This document shows positions 21,923 through 37,441 of a stretch of DNA of 64,000 nt, piece by piece. The stretch is from Enterobacter ludwigii. Lineage in GTDB: Bacteria; Pseudomonadota; Gammaproteobacteria; Enterobacterales; Enterobacteriaceae. The position numbers and the translations under genes are program-made. The stretch is from positions 434,001-498,000 of the forward strand of contig CP083824.1 of assembly GCA_023023105.1 (NCBI GenBank). Direction: 5' to 3'. The notes beneath the pieces are model-generated. The model worked only from the letters and a program-made list of their open reading frames with translations, did no database searches and was not told the origin of the DNA. Within the stretch, counting starts at the first letter, position 1; every line of letters begins with the position of its first letter.

Positions 21923-22975
21923 TCAGTTATCAGAATCAGAAAAGTTTTTACGCGTTTTTACTTGATCCATGCTCTCAAGAATACGGTGGTAATTCTCGAA
22001 GCGAGTCTCCGCGATTTCACCATTCTCGACCGCTTCACGGATAGCGCAACCTGGGTCGTTATCGTGTTTACAGTCGCGGTATTTGCAAGCGCCTAAATAA
22101 TCATGGAATTCGACAAATCCGTTGAAGATTTGTTCCGGCTCGAGATGCCATAAACCGAATTCGCGCACCCCCGGAGAGTCGATCACATCGCCGCCATGTG
22201 GGAAGTGATACAGGCGTGATGCGGTGGTCGTGTGCTGGCCCAGACCCGAGACATCAGACACATCGTTGGTGAGGATCTCCTGCTGGAGACCAAGCAGGTT
22301 ATTCAGCAGGCTCGATTTACCCACGCCGGATTGACCCGCGAAGATGCTGATACGATCGGTGAGCGCCTCTTCCAGCGGTTTCAGGCCATCTTTGGTGTAG
22401 CTGGAGACCATCAGAACGCGGTATCCAATCTTGCGATAGATATCCATCTGTTCATTGACGAAAGCCATTCCTTCGTCATCCAGCAGATCGATTTTGTTCA
22501 GCACGATAATCGGTTCAACCTGCAGTGTTTCGCAGGCGACGAGGTATCGGTCGATAATATTGAGTGAAAGTTCAGGCAAAATCGCCGAGACGATAACGAT
22601 TTGGTTAATGTTGGCGGCAATCGGTTTCACGCCGTCGTAGAAATCGGGACGGGTTAACACAGACGTGCGCTCATGGACCGCTTCAACGATACCTTTTACC
22701 GTAACACCTTCCGCCGCCTCTTTACCCGGACGCCAGACGACGCGGTCACCGGTCACCAGAGAACGAATGGTCCGGCGGATGTTGCAGCGGTGGATCTCAC
22801 CATCGGCGGATTCCACGTCGGCATGCATACCGAAACGGCTGATGACTACGCCTTCCGTTGGTTCGCCAAACAGGTTGTCGTCGTAATCGACCTTCTCCGA
22901 AGTGGTTTTAAGACGGCGCTGGTGATTGGCATTCACGCGGCGCTGCTGCCCTTTGGAGAGTTTATTTTTACTCAA
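21923..22975 (-). CDS. rsgA: Ribosome small-subunit GTPase RsgA
   Basis: A 350-residue circularly permuted GTPase that checks late 30S subunit assembly at the decoding centre. Order in the sequence: N-terminal OB fold, G4 NKIDLL, G1 [10 protein letters not shown]3 DSPGVREFG, then a zinc site [15 protein letters not shown] take a TTG start at 22973-22975, which gives the family N-terminus [15 protein letters not shown] and the E. coli length; GGAG lies nine bases upstream. It is divergent from orn. Start choice is the main uncertainty. Confidence 0.94.
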   Translation of the reverse strand: MSKNKLSKGQQRRVNANHQRRLKTTSEKVDYDDNLFGEPTEGVVISRFGMHADVESADGEIHRCNIRRTIRSLVTGDRVVWRPGKEAAEGVTVKGIVEAVHERTSVLTRPDFYDGVKPIAANINQIVIVSAILPELSLNIIDRYLVACETLQVEPIIVLNKIDLLDDEGMAFVNEQMDIYRKIGYRVLMVSSYTKDGLKPLEEALTDRISIFAGQSGVGKSSLLNNLLGLQQEILTNDVSDVSGLGQHTTTASRLYHFPHGGDVIDSPGVREFGLWHLEPEQIFNGFVEFHDYLGACKYRDCKHDNDPGCAIREAVENGEIAETRFENYHRILESMDQVKTRKNFSDSDN

Positions 22976-23082
22976 TCGCGCTGGCTCCTGGTCGCCCGTA
23001 AGGGGCAAAACCTCTATGATACACTCTAATTAATACTAGTTAACCTGCTACTGCCGGTTATGCGAGAAGGGTGGAAAATAAC

Positions 23083-23628
23083 ATGAGCGCGGATGAAAAC
23101 AACCTGATTTGGATCGATCTTGAAATGACCGGGCTGGATCCCGAGCGCGATCGCATCATTGAGATTGCAACCCTGGTGACCGATGCCAACCTGAATATTC
23201 TGGCGGAAGGGCCGACGATTGCGGTTCATCAATCTGATGAACAGCTTGCATTGATGGATGACTGGAACGTGCGTACCCATACCGGCAGCGGTCTGGTGGA
23301 TCGCGTGAAGGCCAGTACTCAGGGTGACCGTGAGGCGGAGCTGGCGACGCTTGAATTCCTGAAACAGTGGGTTCCGGCAGGCAAATCGCCAATCTGTGGT
23401 AATAGCATCGGCCAGGATCGCCGCTTTCTGTTTAAGTACATGCCGGAGCTCGAGTCTTACTTCCACTACCGCTATCTGGATGTGAGCACCCTGAAAGAGC
23501 TGGCTCGTCGCTGGAAACCTGAAATCCTGGATGGCTTTAAAAAACAGGGGACGCATCAGGCAATGGACGATATTCGTGAGTCTGTTGCGGAGCTGGCGTA
23601 TTACCGCGAAAACTTCATTAAGCTGTGA
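23083..23628 (+). CDS. orn: Oligoribonuclease
   Basis: A 181-residue 3'-5' exonuclease that degrades 2-5 nt RNAs and pGpG, the last step of c-di-GMP turnover. DEDDh catalytic residues: Asp12 and Glu14 in WIDLEMTG, then Asp near 112 (GQDRRF), His near 158 (GTHQAMDD) and Asp near 163. I start at ATG 23083, giving [14 protein letters not shown]. The gene is divergent from rsgA. The tRNA-Gly operon follows on the same strand with its own promoter. Confidence 0.98.
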   Translation: MSADENNLIWIDLEMTGLDPERDRIIEIATLVTDANLNILAEGPTIAVHQSDEQLALMDDWNVRTHTGSGLVDRVKASTQGDREAELATLEFLKQWVPAGKSPICGNSIGQDRRFLFKYMPELESYFHYRYLDVSTLKELARRWKPEILDGFKKQGTHQAMDDIRESVAELAYYRENFIKL

Positions 23629-23736
23629 TTTTGAGATCCGGCGCCTTGCGTGGCCGGGTTTTTGCCGTTAAATTGTGCAGCTTGCCGATTAAATAAGCAT
23701 TTGAACTGAATTTCGAAAAAATCGCTTTCAGGGGGG

Positions 23737-23764
23737 TTGCAGCTAAAAGGATTTCTCGTATAAT
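23737..23764 (+). promoter_or_regulatory. Promoter of the tRNA-Gly operon
   Basis: TTGCAG at 23737-23742, 16 bases, TATAAT at 23759-23764. The bases after the -10 are GCGCCTCCC, a GC-rich discriminator typical of stable RNA promoters under stringent control. Confidence 0.85.
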
Positions 23765-23824
23765 GCGCCTCCCGTAACGACAGAGAATTACACGTTACGA
23801 CAGCAACAAAAGCAGTACAGATTT

Positions 23825-23900
<76 letters not shown>

Positions 23901-23936
23901 AAATTTGAAAGTGCTTTTAAAGCATGCACCACCCAA

Positions 23937-24012
<76 letters not shown>

Positions 24013-24048
24013 AAATTTGAAAGTGCTTCCACAGCACGCACCACCCAA

Positions 24049-24124
<76 letters not shown>

Positions 24125-24144
24125 AATTCATCTTCATCTTTAAA

Positions 24145-24393
24145 ATATCCACAGCGAAAAAATTCGTTGGGGACGTTTTCTGTTGTCTCTGAAATACTCT
24201 TGTGAACAGAGTTATCCACAGAAACTACGTTTAACCGGAATCGGCTAAAAACTTAGCAGGGTGAATAGTATTCGTGTAATTAGCTGTATTATATGAATAA
24301 AATTTGATTTCAAAATGTTATTGAGATCACTTGACCTCTTCTCCAGTCCCGATGCTGCTTGAGTTTGTATTTTTATACACAGGCTGTGAATAT
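24145..24393. other. datA: datA-like DnaA-box cluster
   Basis: Perfect TTATNCACA boxes at 24212-24220 (TTATCCACA) and 24373-24381 (TTATACACA). One-mismatch boxes lie at 24145-24153 (ATATCCACA) and, inverted, at 24385-24393 (TGTGAATAT). A one-mismatch IHF site is at 24308-24320 (TTTCAAAATGTTA against WATCAANNNNTTR), between the boxes. Another one-mismatch box, TGTGAATAG, is at 24756-24764 inside queG. From memory E. coli datA, which lowers DnaA-ATP after initiation with help from IHF, lies just after glyVXY, the same place. Function here is inferred. Confidence 0.7.
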
Positions 24394-24394
24394 A

Positions 24395-25532
24395 TTATGC
24401 GTCGCGCGTAAGCCCTTTCTCAATCACCCTCACCAGGCGTTGTTTCTTCGGTGATTGCACCTCTACTACGCAGGCATTTCGCTTCTCGATTTGCTGTGCA
24501 ACCGCCCATTCTATGTGTTCATCGAGAAGTGGGTGCTCACCTCTGCGGCTTTCGAGCGCCTGAATATTGGCTTCATCCCAGGGCGCATTCCCCAGTGCAA
24601 CGGCAACATTACGTAGCCAGCGCAGATGGCCAATGCGACGAATGGCAGACCCTTCTGTCACTTTCAGGAACCAGGCTTCGCTCCAGGCAAACAGCTCAAC
24701 GAGTTGCGGTGCGTGCAGAGCTTTACGCGGACTGAAATCTTCTTCATCCGTGAGTTGTGAATAGCGGTTCCATGGGCAGATCAGCTGACAGTCATCGCAG
24801 CCGTAGATTCGGTTGCCGATAAGCGGCCGAAACTCCTCAGGGATCGCACCTTCCAGTTCGATAGTGAGGTAGGAGATGCAGCGGCGAGCATCAACAGTAT
24901 AGGGTTCAACGATAGCGCCGGTGGGGCAGATGGTCATACAGGCCACGCAGCGGCCACAGCCTTCCTCTACCGGACCGTCTACCGGCAGCGGTAAATCAAT
25001 CAGCAGTTCCCCGAGGAAGAAGAACGATCCGGCGTCGCGGCTAAGGATAAGTGAGTGCTTACCTGTCCAGCCAAGCCCGGCTTTTTCGGCGATCGGGCGC
25101 TCAAGAATAGGCGCAGAATCGACAAAGGGTCTAAAATTCAGCGAAACACAGTGCTGCTGAATAGTTTCCCCGAGTTTTTTTAAACGGTTACGCAGAAGCT
25201 TATGGTAATCACGTCCCAGGGCGTACCGGCTGACGTAACCCAGCGAGGGGTTTTTTAGCGTGCGCGCAAAAGCCGCGTTGGCGGGCAGGTAGTTCATGCG
25301 CACGCTGATGACACGTAATGTGCCCGGCAAAAGCTCGTGCGGACGGGCGCGCATCATGCCATGACGCGCCATCCACTCCATTTCGCCGTGGTATTGTTTG
25401 TCCAGCCAGGCCTGTAGTTTCGGCTCGCTGGCGGAGAGGTCGGTATCGGTAATGCCTACCTTCTGGAAGCCAAGCTCAGCACCCCACTGTTTAATTTTTT
25501 GCGCTAACTGATTGAGATCGAGGGGCTGTGAC

Positions 25533-25534
<2 letters not shown>
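24395..25534 (-). CDS. queG: Epoxyqueuosine reductase QueG
   Basis: A 379-residue cobalamin-dependent reductase that performs the last step of queuosine formation in tRNA. Two ferredoxin-like [4Fe-4S] sites are visible: CGRCVACMTICPTG near residues 190-203 and CDDCQLICPWN near 245-255. The first is preceded by the substrate pocket segment RPFVDSAPILERPIAEKAGLGWTG. A HEAT-like C-terminal part follows. I start at ATG 25532-25534, giving MSQPLDLNQLAQKIKQWG. This start codon overlaps that of divergent nnr. Confidence 0.96.
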
Positions 25535-27510
<1,976 letters not shown>

Positions 27511-27526
27511 GCTTAGGGATAACGGG

Positions 27527-28864
27527 ATGATTAATCGCGTTAAAAGTTGGTTATTGGCTGCCACTGTGCTGCTGTGCGCGCAGGCCGGGGCGGCTAACCT
27601 CTCAGATATTCAGGTATCGAACGGTGAAAACCAGGCCCGGATCACATTCAGTTTTATGGGTGACCCTGAATACGCTTTTTCACAGCCAGACAGCCACAGC
27701 GTGGCGCTGGATATCAAACAAACCGGAGTGATTCAGGGATTACCGCTGCAGTTCAGCGGTAACAATCTGGTGAAGAGCATTCGCTCAGGCACACCACAAG
27801 ATAGCCAGTCATTGCGCCTGGTGGTTGATCTCACCGAAAAGGGCAAAACGAAGGCGGTCAAGCAACAAAACGGCGCGAACTATACGGTGGTTTTTACCAT
27901 CAATGCTGACGCACCTCCACCACCACCGCCTCCGCCAGTGGTGGCAAAACGCGTCGAAGAACCGGTTTACACACCGCGTCCTTCTGAACCTGCACGTAAT
28001 CCGTTTAAATCGGACAGCGACCGCATTACCAGCGTCACCAGCAGTAATAGCGTTACACGCCCTGCGGCCAGCGCACGTCGTGCGGTCAGCGGTGATAAAG
28101 TGATTATCGCGATTGATGCGGGCCATGGAGGTCAGGATCCCGGCGCGATTGGTCCAGGCGGCACGCGGGAGAAAAACGTCACGATTGCGGTAGCCCGTAA
28201 GCTGCGGACGTTGTTAAACGATGATCCGATGTTCAAAGGCGTGCTGACTCGCGACGGCGACTATTTTATCTCTGTAATGGGCCGCTCAGATGTGGCGCGT
28301 AAACAAAATGCCAACTTCCTGGTCTCCATTCATGCGGATGCAGCGCCAAACCGTAGCGCGACTGGCGCATCGGTATGGGTGCTTTCGAACCGCAGGGCGA
28401 ACAGCGAAATGGCAAACTGGCTGGAAGAGCACGAGAAACAGTCTGAACTGTTAGGCGGTGCGGGTGATGTGCTGGCAAACAGCCAGTCAGATCCATATCT
28501 CAGCCAGGCAGTGCTGGATTTACAGTTCGGTCATTCCCAGCGCGTAGGTTATGATGTCGCCACTAACGTATTGAATCAGTTGCAGGGCATCGGAGCATTG
28601 CATAAGCGTCGTCCGGAGCATGCGAGCCTGGGGGTTCTGCGTTCGCCGGATATTCCATCCATTCTGGTGGAGACAGGCTTTATCAGCAATAACAGTGAAG
28701 AGCGCCTGCTGGGCAGCGACAGCTACCAGCAGCAACTTGCCGAAGCCATTTATAACGGTTTGCGTAAATATTTTGAGGCGCATCCTCTGCAGTCCGCGCC
28801 ACAGGGCGGGGCAGCTCAGACGGCCAGTGCCGCGCAGCCTGGCGAGATAACTGCGACCAACTAA
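27527..28864 (+). CDS. amiB: N-acetylmuramoyl-L-alanine amidase AmiB
   Basis: A 445-residue periplasmic zinc amidase that splits septal peptidoglycan when activated by EnvC. Signal peptide residues 1-22. The AMIN domain (about 25-125) targets the septum. A linker with about eight consecutive prolines near residue 130 follows, then the Amidase_3 domain (about 190-415). The zinc motif is [12 protein letters not shown], with a later SIHADA histidine and VETGFISN glutamate. It sits between tsaE and mutL in the same order as in E. coli. Confidence 0.97.
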   Translation: MINRVKSWLLAATVLLCAQAGAANLSDIQVSNGENQARITFSFMGDPEYAFSQPDSHSVALDIKQTGVIQGLPLQFSGNNLVKSIRSGTPQDSQSLRLVVDLTEKGKTKAVKQQNGANYTVVFTINADAPPPPPPPPVVAKRVEEPVYTPRPSEPARNPFKSDSDRITSVTSSNSVTRPAASARRAVSGDKVIIAIDAGHGGQDPGAIGPGGTREKNVTIAVARKLRTLLNDDPMFKGVLTRDGDYFISVMGRSDVARKQNANFLVSIHADAAPNRSATGASVWVLSNRRANSEMANWLEEHEKQSELLGGAGDVLANSQSDPYLSQAVLDLQFGHSQRVGYDVATNVLNQLQGIGALHKRRPEHASLGVLRSPDIPSILVETGFISNNSEERLLGSDSYQQQLAEAIYNGLRKYFEAHPLQSAPQGGAAQTASAAQPGEITATN

Positions 28865-28873
28865 GGAGAATTC

Positions 28874-30718
28874 ATGCCGATTCAGGTTCTACCGCCGCAG
28901 CTTGCGAACCAAATCGCCGCCGGTGAGGTGGTAGAACGCCCTGCGTCGGTGGTGAAGGAGCTGGTGGAAAACAGCCTCGATGCGGGCGCGACCCGCATTG
29001 ATATTGATATTGAACGCGGTGGCGCGAAGCTAATCCGCATTCGTGATAACGGCTGTGGTATCAAAAAAGACGAGCTGGCGTTAGCGCTGGCTCGTCACGC
29101 TACCAGTAAAATTGCTTCTCTGGATGACCTGGAAGCCATCATAAGCCTCGGTTTTCGCGGTGAAGCGCTGGCCAGTATCAGCTCGGTTTCCCGTTTGACG
29201 CTGACCTCCCGCACGGCTGACCAGGCAGAAGCCTGGCAGGCCTATGCTGAAGGGCGCGATATGGATGTGACGGTCAAACCTGCGGCGCATCCTGTCGGTA
29301 CGACGCTGGAAGTCCTGGATCTGTTCTACAACACTCCCGCCCGACGCAAGTTCATGCGTACCGAAAAAACCGAGTTTGGCCATATCGACGAAATCATCCG
29401 TCGTATCGCGCTGGCCCGTTTCGATGTCACCATTAACCTCAGTCATAATGGCAAAGTGATGCGCCAGTACAGAGCGGTGGCCGAAGGGGGGCAGAAAGAG
29501 CGTCGACTGGGAACTATCTGTGGAACACCGTTTCTGGAACAGGCGCTGGCCATTGAGTGGCAGCATGGCGATCTGGCTTTACGCGGCTGGGTGGCTGACC
29601 CAAACGCCAGCAGCGCGGCGTTCGCGGAGATCCAGTATTGCTACGTGAATGGCCGCATGATGCGGGACCGTCTCATTAATCACGCCATTCGTCAGGCCTG
29701 CGAAGATAAGCTCGGAGCTGACCAGCAACCTGCTTTTGTGCTTTATCTGGAGATCGACCCGCATCAGGTCGACGTGAACGTCCATCCAGCCAAGCATGAA
29801 GTAAGGTTCCACCAGTCACGACTGGTACACGATTTTATCTATCAGGGCGTGCTGAGCGTATTGCAACAGCAGGTTGAACCGGTGTTGCCACTGGAAAATG
29901 AAGAGCCTGCCCCACGTTCGTTCCCGGAAAACCGTGTTGCTGCGGGCCGGAACCATTTTGCGGAACCCGCTGCGGTACGTGAGCCGGAAGCGCCGCGTTT
30001 CTCCTCTGCAGGGAGCGCTCCGCGCCCAACGGGAGCAAACTACCCGAACGCCCAGCCTGGCTATCAAAAGCAGCAGGGGGCGTTGTATCGCAAACTGCTG
30101 GAAACCCCAGCCGCGGAGCGTAAAGAACACATCCCGGTAGCGTCGTCTTCCCTGGACGCTCATAGCCAGAGCTTTGGCCGGGTGTTGACGATTGTCGTAC
30201 CGGATATGGCACTGCTTGAGCGTGACGGCAAATTGATGCTTCTGGCTTTGCCGGTAGCCGAACGCTGGCTCAAACAGGTGCAGCTCACTCCGGGAGAAAA
30301 TTTGGCCTGCGCGCAGCCGCTGCTGATCCCGGTTCGTCTGAAAATATCCGCTGAAGAAACAAGGGTATTGCAACGTGCAGAGGCCCAACTGGCGCAGATG
30401 GGCATTGAAATTGTGCTCGAACCACAACATGTGACAATTCGTGCAGTGCCTTTACCCTTACGCCAACAAAATTTACAAAACTTGATTCCTGAACTGATAG
30501 GCTACCTGGCGCAGCAAACATCGTTTGATGCCGCCAACACCGCGCAGTGGATCGCCCGTCATCTGGCAAGCGAACACACGCCGTGGAGTCTGGCGCAGGC
30601 CATTAGCGTGCTGGCAGAGGTTGAACGTCTTTGTCCGCAACTGGTGAAATCGCCGCCAGGGGGTCTATTACAACCTGTTGATTTACAAACGGCGATGAAC
30701 GCCCTGAAACATGATTGA
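28874..30718 (+). CDS. mutL: DNA mismatch repair protein MutL
   Basis: A 614-residue GHKL ATPase that links MutS to MutH and UvrD. ATPase motifs: Glu29 and Asn33 in [18 protein letters not shown] near residue 59, and FRGEALASI near residue 95. The linker (about 335-430) is proline- and alanine-rich. The C-terminal dimer domain follows. It lacks the endonuclease motif of MutH-less species, as expected. The stop overlaps the miaA start by eight bases. Confidence 0.98.
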   Translation: MPIQVLPPQLANQIAAGEVVERPASVVKELVENSLDAGATRIDIDIERGGAKLIRIRDNGCGIKKDELALALARHATSKIASLDDLEAIISLGFRGEALASISSVSRLTLTSRTADQAEAWQAYAEGRDMDVTVKPAAHPVGTTLEVLDLFYNTPARRKFMRTEKTEFGHIDEIIRRIALARFDVTINLSHNGKVMRQYRAVAEGGQKERRLGTICGTPFLEQALAIEWQHGDLALRGWVADPNASSAAFAEIQYCYVNGRMMRDRLINHAIRQACEDKLGADQQPAFVLYLEIDPHQVDVNVHPAKHEVRFHQSRLVHDFIYQGVLSVLQQQVEPVLPLENEEPAPRSFPENRVAAGRNHFAEPAAVREPEAPRFSSAGSAPRPTGANYPNAQPGYQKQQGALYRKLLETPAAERKEHIPVASSSLDAHSQSFGRVLTIVVPDMALLERDGKLMLLALPVAERWLKQVQLTPGENLACAQPLLIPVRLKISAEETRVLQRAEAQLAQMGIEIVLEPQHVTIRAVPLPLRQQNLQNLIPELIGYLAQQTSFDAANTAQWIARHLASEHTPWSLAQAISVLAEVERLCPQLVKSPPGGLLQPVDLQTAMNALKHD

Positions 30719-31661
30719 CGTAAGCAAGGCGAGCCTGCCTAAGGCGATTTTTTTGATGGGCCCAACGGCCTCCGGCAAAACGGCACTTGCCATTGAGTTG
30801 CGTAAAGTTTTGCCCGTAGAGTTGATTAGCGTTGATTCCGCCCTCATCTATCGGGGGATGGACATCGGCACGGCGAAGCCTGACGCAGAAGAGTTGCGTG
30901 CGGCACCGCACCGTTTGCTGGATATTCTCGACCCTGCTCAGGCTTACTCCGCAGCGGATTTCCGCCGGGATGCCTTAGCTGAGATGGCCGAGATAACAGC
31001 GGCGGGACGTATACCGCTGTTGGTTGGCGGAACCATGCTCTATTTCAAGGCGTTGCTGGAGGGGCTATCACCTCTGCCATCAGCGGATCCTGAGGTAAGA
31101 GCGAAAATTGAGCAGCAGGCGGCAGAGCAGGGCTGGGACGTTTTGCACAAGCAACTGGCAGAGATTGATCCGGTTGCTGCAGCACGGATCCATCCAAATG
31201 ATCCGCAAAGGCTTTCCCGGGCACTGGAAGTTTTTTTCATTTCGGGTAAAACTTTAACGGAACTGACGCAAACGTCAGGAGAGGCTCTGCCGTATCAGGT
31301 GCATCAGTTCGCCATCGCCCCGGCGAGCCGTGAACTGCTCCATCAGCGAATTGAGCAGCGTTTTCATCAGATGTTAGCTTCAGATTTTGAAGCAGAAGTG
31401 CGGGCGCTATTTGCCCGTGGAGATTTGCATACGGATATGCCTTCCATTCGTTGTGTGGGATACCGCCAGATGTGGTCTTATCTTGAAGGTGAGATTTCAT
31501 ACGATGAAATGGTTTATCGAGGTGTTTGCGCCACGAGACAGTTAGCGAAGCGCCAGATCACCTGGTTGCGCGGTTGGGAGGGGGTTCACTGGTTAGACAG
31601 TGAAAAACCGCAACAGGCGTTAAACGAAGTGATTGAGGTTGTTGGTGATATCGCTCACTGA
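30711..31661 (+). CDS. miaA: tRNA dimethylallyltransferase MiaA
   Basis: A 316-residue enzyme that transfers an isopentenyl group to A37 of tRNAs reading UNN codons. The P-loop GPTASGKT is at residues 17-24. [18 protein letters not shown] carries the catalytic aspartate and DMAPP site. RCVGYRQ lies near residue 245. It overlaps mutL by eight bases and precedes hfq by 85 bases. In E. coli promoters for hfq lie inside miaA. Confidence 0.98.
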   Translation: MIDVSKASLPKAIFLMGPTASGKTALAIELRKVLPVELISVDSALIYRGMDIGTAKPDAEELRAAPHRLLDILDPAQAYSAADFRRDALAEMAEITAAGRIPLLVGGTMLYFKALLEGLSPLPSADPEVRAKIEQQAAEQGWDVLHKQLAEIDPVAAARIHPNDPQRLSRALEVFFISGKTLTELTQTSGEALPYQVHQFAIAPASRELLHQRIEQRFHQMLASDFEAEVRALFARGDLHTDMPSIRCVGYRQMWSYLEGEISYDEMVYRGVCATRQLAKRQITWLRGWEGVHWLDSEKPQQALNEVIEVVGDIAH

Positions 31662-31734
31662 ATGTGTACAATTGAGACGTATCGTGCGCAATTTTTCAGA
31701 ATCGCAAGGTTCTAAGTACAAAACAAGCATATAA

Positions 31735-32058
<324 letters not shown>

Positions 32059-32131
32059 GGTCTCTGCTGTTATCCACACGGGGAGCCAGGGATCCTGCGT
32101 TCCCCGCTGATCTTTTTAGAGAGGTTTACGC

Positions 32132-33412
32132 TTGTTTGACCGTTATGATGCCGGTGAGCAGGCGGTGCTGGTACACATCTATTTTTCGCAAGACAAAGAT
32201 ATGGAAGACCTCCAGGAGTTTGAATCTCTGGTCTCTTCCGCCGGTGTCGAAGCAATGCAGGTGATTACCGGTAGCCGTAAAGCGCCGCACCCAAAGTATT
32301 TTGTTGGTGAAGGTAAAGCAGTTGAAATTGCGGATGCCGTAAAAGCAACTGGCGCTTCAGTTGTGTTGTTTGATCATGCGCTGTCTCCGGCCCAGGAACG
32401 TAACCTGGAAGCGCTTTGCGAATGCCGTGTTATCGATCGCACGGGTTTGATTTTAGATATTTTTGCTCAACGTGCGCGTACCCATGAAGGTAAGTTGCAG
32501 GTTGAGCTGGCGCAGTTGCGCCATCTGGCAACGCGGCTTGTGCGTGGCTGGACCCACCTTGAGAGACAGAAAGGCGGGATTGGTTTACGCGGTCCGGGTG
32601 AAACCCAGCTCGAAACCGACCGTCGTTTGCTGCGTGGCCGTATTACCCAGATCCTCTCACGTCTGGAACGCGTTGAGAAACAGCGTGAGCAAGGTCGTCG
32701 TGCACGCTCAAAAGCCGACATCCCAACGGTGTCGCTGGTGGGGTATACCAACGCTGGTAAATCCACCCTGTTTAACCAGATTACTGAGGCCCAGGTTTAT
32801 GCCGCAGACCAGTTGTTTGCGACCCTGGACCCAACGTTACGTCGTATTGACGTCGCCGATGTGGGTGAAACAGTGCTGGCGGATACCGTAGGGTTTATCC
32901 GTCATTTGCCTCACGACCTGGTGGCGGCGTTTAAAGCTACCCTGCAGGAGACGCGACAGGCGACCCTGCTGGTGCACGTGATTGACGCGGCGGATGTTCG
33001 TGTGCAGGAGAACATAGACGCGGTAAACGTGGTGCTCGAAGAGATCGACGCCCACGAGATCCCAACGCTGTTGGTGATGAACAAGATCGATATGCTGGAG
33101 GATTTCGAGCCGCGTATTGATCGAGATGAAGAGAACAAACCGATTCGGGTCTGGCTTTCTGCCCAGTCCGGTATTGGTGTGCCACTGCTTTTCCAGGCTT
33201 TGACAGAACGTCTTTCCGGTGAGGTAGCTCAGCACACGCTGCGATTGCCGCCACAGGAAGGCAGGCTGCGCAGCCGGTTTTATCAGCTTCAGGCGATAGA
33301 AAAAGAGTGGATGGAGGATGACGGCAGCGTGGGGATGCAGGTGCGTATGCCGATCGTTGACTGGCGTCGCCTCTGTAAACAAGAACCTGCGCTGGTCGAC
33401 TATATCGTCTGA
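32132..33412 (+). CDS. hflX: Ribosome-splitting GTPase HflX
   Basis: A 426-residue GTPase that rescues stalled or heat-damaged 70S ribosomes by splitting them. The N-terminal HflX domain (about 1-190) includes [18 protein letters not shown]. The G domain has G1 GYTNAGKST (about 203-211), G3 DTVGFI and G4 NKIDML. The start is TTG at 32132 after AGAGAGG, giving the E. coli length. It lies 73 bases after hfq in the miaA-hfq-hflX-hflK-hflC run. Confidence 0.97.
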   Translation: MFDRYDAGEQAVLVHIYFSQDKDMEDLQEFESLVSSAGVEAMQVITGSRKAPHPKYFVGEGKAVEIADAVKATGASVVLFDHALSPAQERNLEALCECRVIDRTGLILDIFAQRARTHEGKLQVELAQLRHLATRLVRGWTHLERQKGGIGLRGPGETQLETDRRLLRGRITQILSRLERVEKQREQGRRARSKADIPTVSLVGYTNAGKSTLFNQITEAQVYAADQLFATLDPTLRRIDVADVGETVLADTVGFIRHLPHDLVAAFKATLQETRQATLLVHVIDAADVRVQENIDAVNVVLEEIDAHEIPTLLVMNKIDMLEDFEPRIDRDEENKPIRVWLSAQSGIGVPLLFQALTERLSGEVAQHTLRLPPQEGRLRSRFYQLQAIEKEWMEDDGSVGMQVRMPIVDWRRLCKQEPALVDYIV

Positions 33413-33468
33413 TCAGAAAGGGGATGCCTGAATAATTCGCCCTTGCATAACAAATATGGAGCATATAC

Positions 33469-34731
33469 ATGGCGTGGAATCAGCCCGGTAACAACGGACA
33501 AGACCGCGACCCGTGGGGAAGCAGCAATAATCAAGGCGGCAACTCTGGGGGAAATGGCAACAAAGGTGGTCGCGAGCAGGGGCCGCCGGATCTGGATGAT
33601 ATCTTCCGCAAGCTGAGCAAAAAGCTTGGTGGCCTTGGCGGAGGTAAAGGTTCTGGTTCGGGTGGAAATTCTACCCAGGGGCCGCGCCCGCAAATGGGTG
33701 GCCGCGTGGTAGGCATTGTTGCCGCTGCGGCGGTGATCATCTGGGCTGCCACCGGGTTCTACACCATTAAAGAAGCGGAACGCGGTGTCGTCACCCGTTT
33801 CGGTAAGTTCAGCCATCTGGTGGAGCCAGGTCTTAACTGGAAACCGACCTTCATTGACGACGTTACCGCGGTCAACGTGGAGTCTGTTCGTGAACTGGCG
33901 GCATCTGGTGTGATGCTGACCTCTGATGAGAACGTGGTGCGCGTTGAGATGAACGTACAGTACCGCGTAACCGATCCTGAACGTTATCTGTTTAGCGTGA
34001 CCAGCGCTGATGACAGCCTGCGTCAGGCAACCGACAGCGCCCTGCGTGGTGTTATCGGTAAATACACTATGGATCGCATCCTGACCGAAGGTCGTACCGT
34101 TATTCGTAGCGATACCCAGCGTGAGCTGGAAGAGACCATTCGCCCGTACAACATGGGTATTACCCTGCTGGACGTCAACTTCCAGGCCGCTCGTCCGCCG
34201 GAAGAGGTGAAAGCGGCGTTTGATGACGCGATTGCTGCCCGTGAAAACGAACAGCAGTACATCCGTGAAGCGGAAGCGTACACCAACGAAGTGCAGCCAC
34301 GTGCTAACGGTCAGGCGCAGCGTATTCTTGAAGAAGCTCGCGCATATAAAACCCAGACCATCCTGGAAGCACAGGGTGAAGTGGCGCGTTTCGCGAAAAT
34401 TCTGCCGGAATATAAAGCGGCTCCGGAAATTACCCGTGAACGTCTCTATATCGAGACCATGGAAAAAGTGCTGAGCCACACGCGTAAAGTGCTGGTTAAC
34501 GACAACAAAGGCGGAAACCTGATGGTACTGCCACTGGACCAGATGCTGAAAGGCGGTTCGGCTCCGGCGGCGAAAGCTGACACCAGCGGTTCCAGCAGCC
34601 TGCTGCGTCTGCCGCCTGCGTCGTCCAGTAGCTCAAGCGCCACAACCACGCCTTCTTCGAACGATGGTGACATCATGGACCAACGCCGTGCTAATGCGCA
34701 GCGTAACGACTACCAGCGTCAGGGGGAATAA
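33469..34731 (+). CDS. hflK: FtsH modulator HflK
   Basis: A 420-residue SPFH/band-7 inner-membrane protein that forms a cage with HflC around the FtsH protease and controls membrane-protein turnover. The N-terminal tail (1-80) is rich in Gly, Asn and charged residues. One transmembrane helix lies at about 80-100, then the SPFH domain and a long coiled coil. The C-terminal tail is serine-rich. It sits 56 bases after hflX and two bases before hflC. Confidence 0.97.
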   Translation: MAWNQPGNNGQDRDPWGSSNNQGGNSGGNGNKGGREQGPPDLDDIFRKLSKKLGGLGGGKGSGSGGNSTQGPRPQMGGRVVGIVAAAAVIIWAATGFYTIKEAERGVVTRFGKFSHLVEPGLNWKPTFIDDVTAVNVESVRELAASGVMLTSDENVVRVEMNVQYRVTDPERYLFSVTSADDSLRQATDSALRGVIGKYTMDRILTEGRTVIRSDTQRELEETIRPYNMGITLLDVNFQAARPPEEVKAAFDDAIAARENEQQYIREAEAYTNEVQPRANGQAQRILEEARAYKTQTILEAQGEVARFAKILPEYKAAPEITRERLYIETMEKVLSHTRKVLVNDNKGGNLMVLPLDQMLKGGSAPAAKADTSGSSSLLRLPPASSSSSSATTTPSSNDGDIMDQRRANAQRNDYQRQGE

Positions 34732-34733
34732 GG

Positions 34734-35738
34734 ATGCGTAAGTCAGTTATTGCGATCATCATCATCGTGCTGGTCGTGCTTTACACCTCGATTTTCGTTG
34801 TGAAAGAGGGTGAACGCGGGATCAAATTCCAGTTCAGCAGCGTCGTCCGTGACAGCGACAAGCGTCCGGTGATCTATGAGCCGGGCCTGCACTTCAAAGT
34901 GCCGTTCATTCAGTCGGTGAAAACGCTTGATGCCCGTATCCAGACCATGGATAACCAGGCTGACCGTTTCGTGACCAAAGAGAAGAAAGACCTGATCGTT
35001 GACTCTTACATCAAGTGGCGTATCAGTGATTTCAGCCGTTACTTCCTGGCGACAGGCGGCGGCGACGTTTCTCAGGCAGAAGTGCTGCTGAAACGTAAGT
35101 TCTCTGACCGTCTGCGTTCTGAGATTGGACGTCTGGATGTGAAAGATATCGTGACCGATTCCCGCGGTCGTCTGACGCTGGAAGTGCGTGATGCGCTGAA
35201 CTCCGGTACCGCAGGCACCGAAGACGAAGTCTCAACACCGGCAGCGGATGATGCGATTGCTAAAGCGGCGGAACGCGTTCAGGCTGAAACCAACGGCAAA
35301 GTGCCGGTGATCAACCCGAACAGTATGGCGGCCCTGGGTATTGAAGTCGTTGACGTGCGTATTAAGCAGATCAACCTTCCTGTGGAAGTGTCCGAGGCGA
35401 TCTACAACCGTATGCGCGCCGAGCGTGAAGCGGTCGCCCGTCGTCACCGTTCACAGGGTCAGGAAGAGGCTGAGAAGCTGCGCGCGGCAGCGGACTACGA
35501 AGTCACCAAGACACTGGCGGAATCTGAGCGTCAGGGACGTATTCTGCGCGGTGAAGGTGATGCAGAAGCCGCGAAGCTGTTTGCAGATGCCTTCAGCCAG
35601 GATCCGGACTTCTACGCCTTTATCCGTAGCCTGCGAGCTTACGAGAATAGCTTCCAGAGCAACCAGGATGTGATGGTCCTCAGCCCGGACAGCGATTTCT
35701 TCCGTTATATGAAGACGCCAACCAACGCGACGCGATAA
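34734..35738 (+). CDS. hflC: FtsH modulator HflC
   Basis: A 334-residue partner of HflK with one N-terminal transmembrane helix (about 4-22), an SPFH domain and a helical region RAEREAVARRHRSQGQEEAE. The two-base gap after hflK and the shared fold point to co-translation of the complex. A strong terminator follows. Confidence 0.97.
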   Translation: MRKSVIAIIIIVLVVLYTSIFVVKEGERGIKFQFSSVVRDSDKRPVIYEPGLHFKVPFIQSVKTLDARIQTMDNQADRFVTKEKKDLIVDSYIKWRISDFSRYFLATGGGDVSQAEVLLKRKFSDRLRSEIGRLDVKDIVTDSRGRLTLEVRDALNSGTAGTEDEVSTPAADDAIAKAAERVQAETNGKVPVINPNSMAALGIEVVDVRIKQINLPVEVSEAIYNRMRAEREAVARRHRSQGQEEAEKLRAAADYEVTKTLAESERQGRILRGEGDAEAAKLFADAFSQDPDFYAFIRSLRAYENSFQSNQDVMVLSPDSDFFRYMKTPTNATR

Positions 35739-35760
35739 ACTCAGGCTCGTTTGAGTATTC

Positions 35761-35797
35761 AAACCACCGCTCTTCACGGAGCGGTGGTTTTCTTTTA
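35761..35797 (+). terminator. Terminator after hflC
   Basis: Perfect 12-bp arms AAACCACCGCTC (35761-35772) and GAGCGGTGGTTT (35779-35790) with a six-base loop, then TCTTTTA. It ends the long nnr-to-hflC run before yjeT. Confidence 0.9.
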
Positions 35798-35809
35798 TAA
35801 GGAATAAAA

Positions 35810-37410
<1,601 letters not shown>

Positions 37411-37441
37411 TCTTCGTGACTGCTGGCCTGCGGGGGTGACC

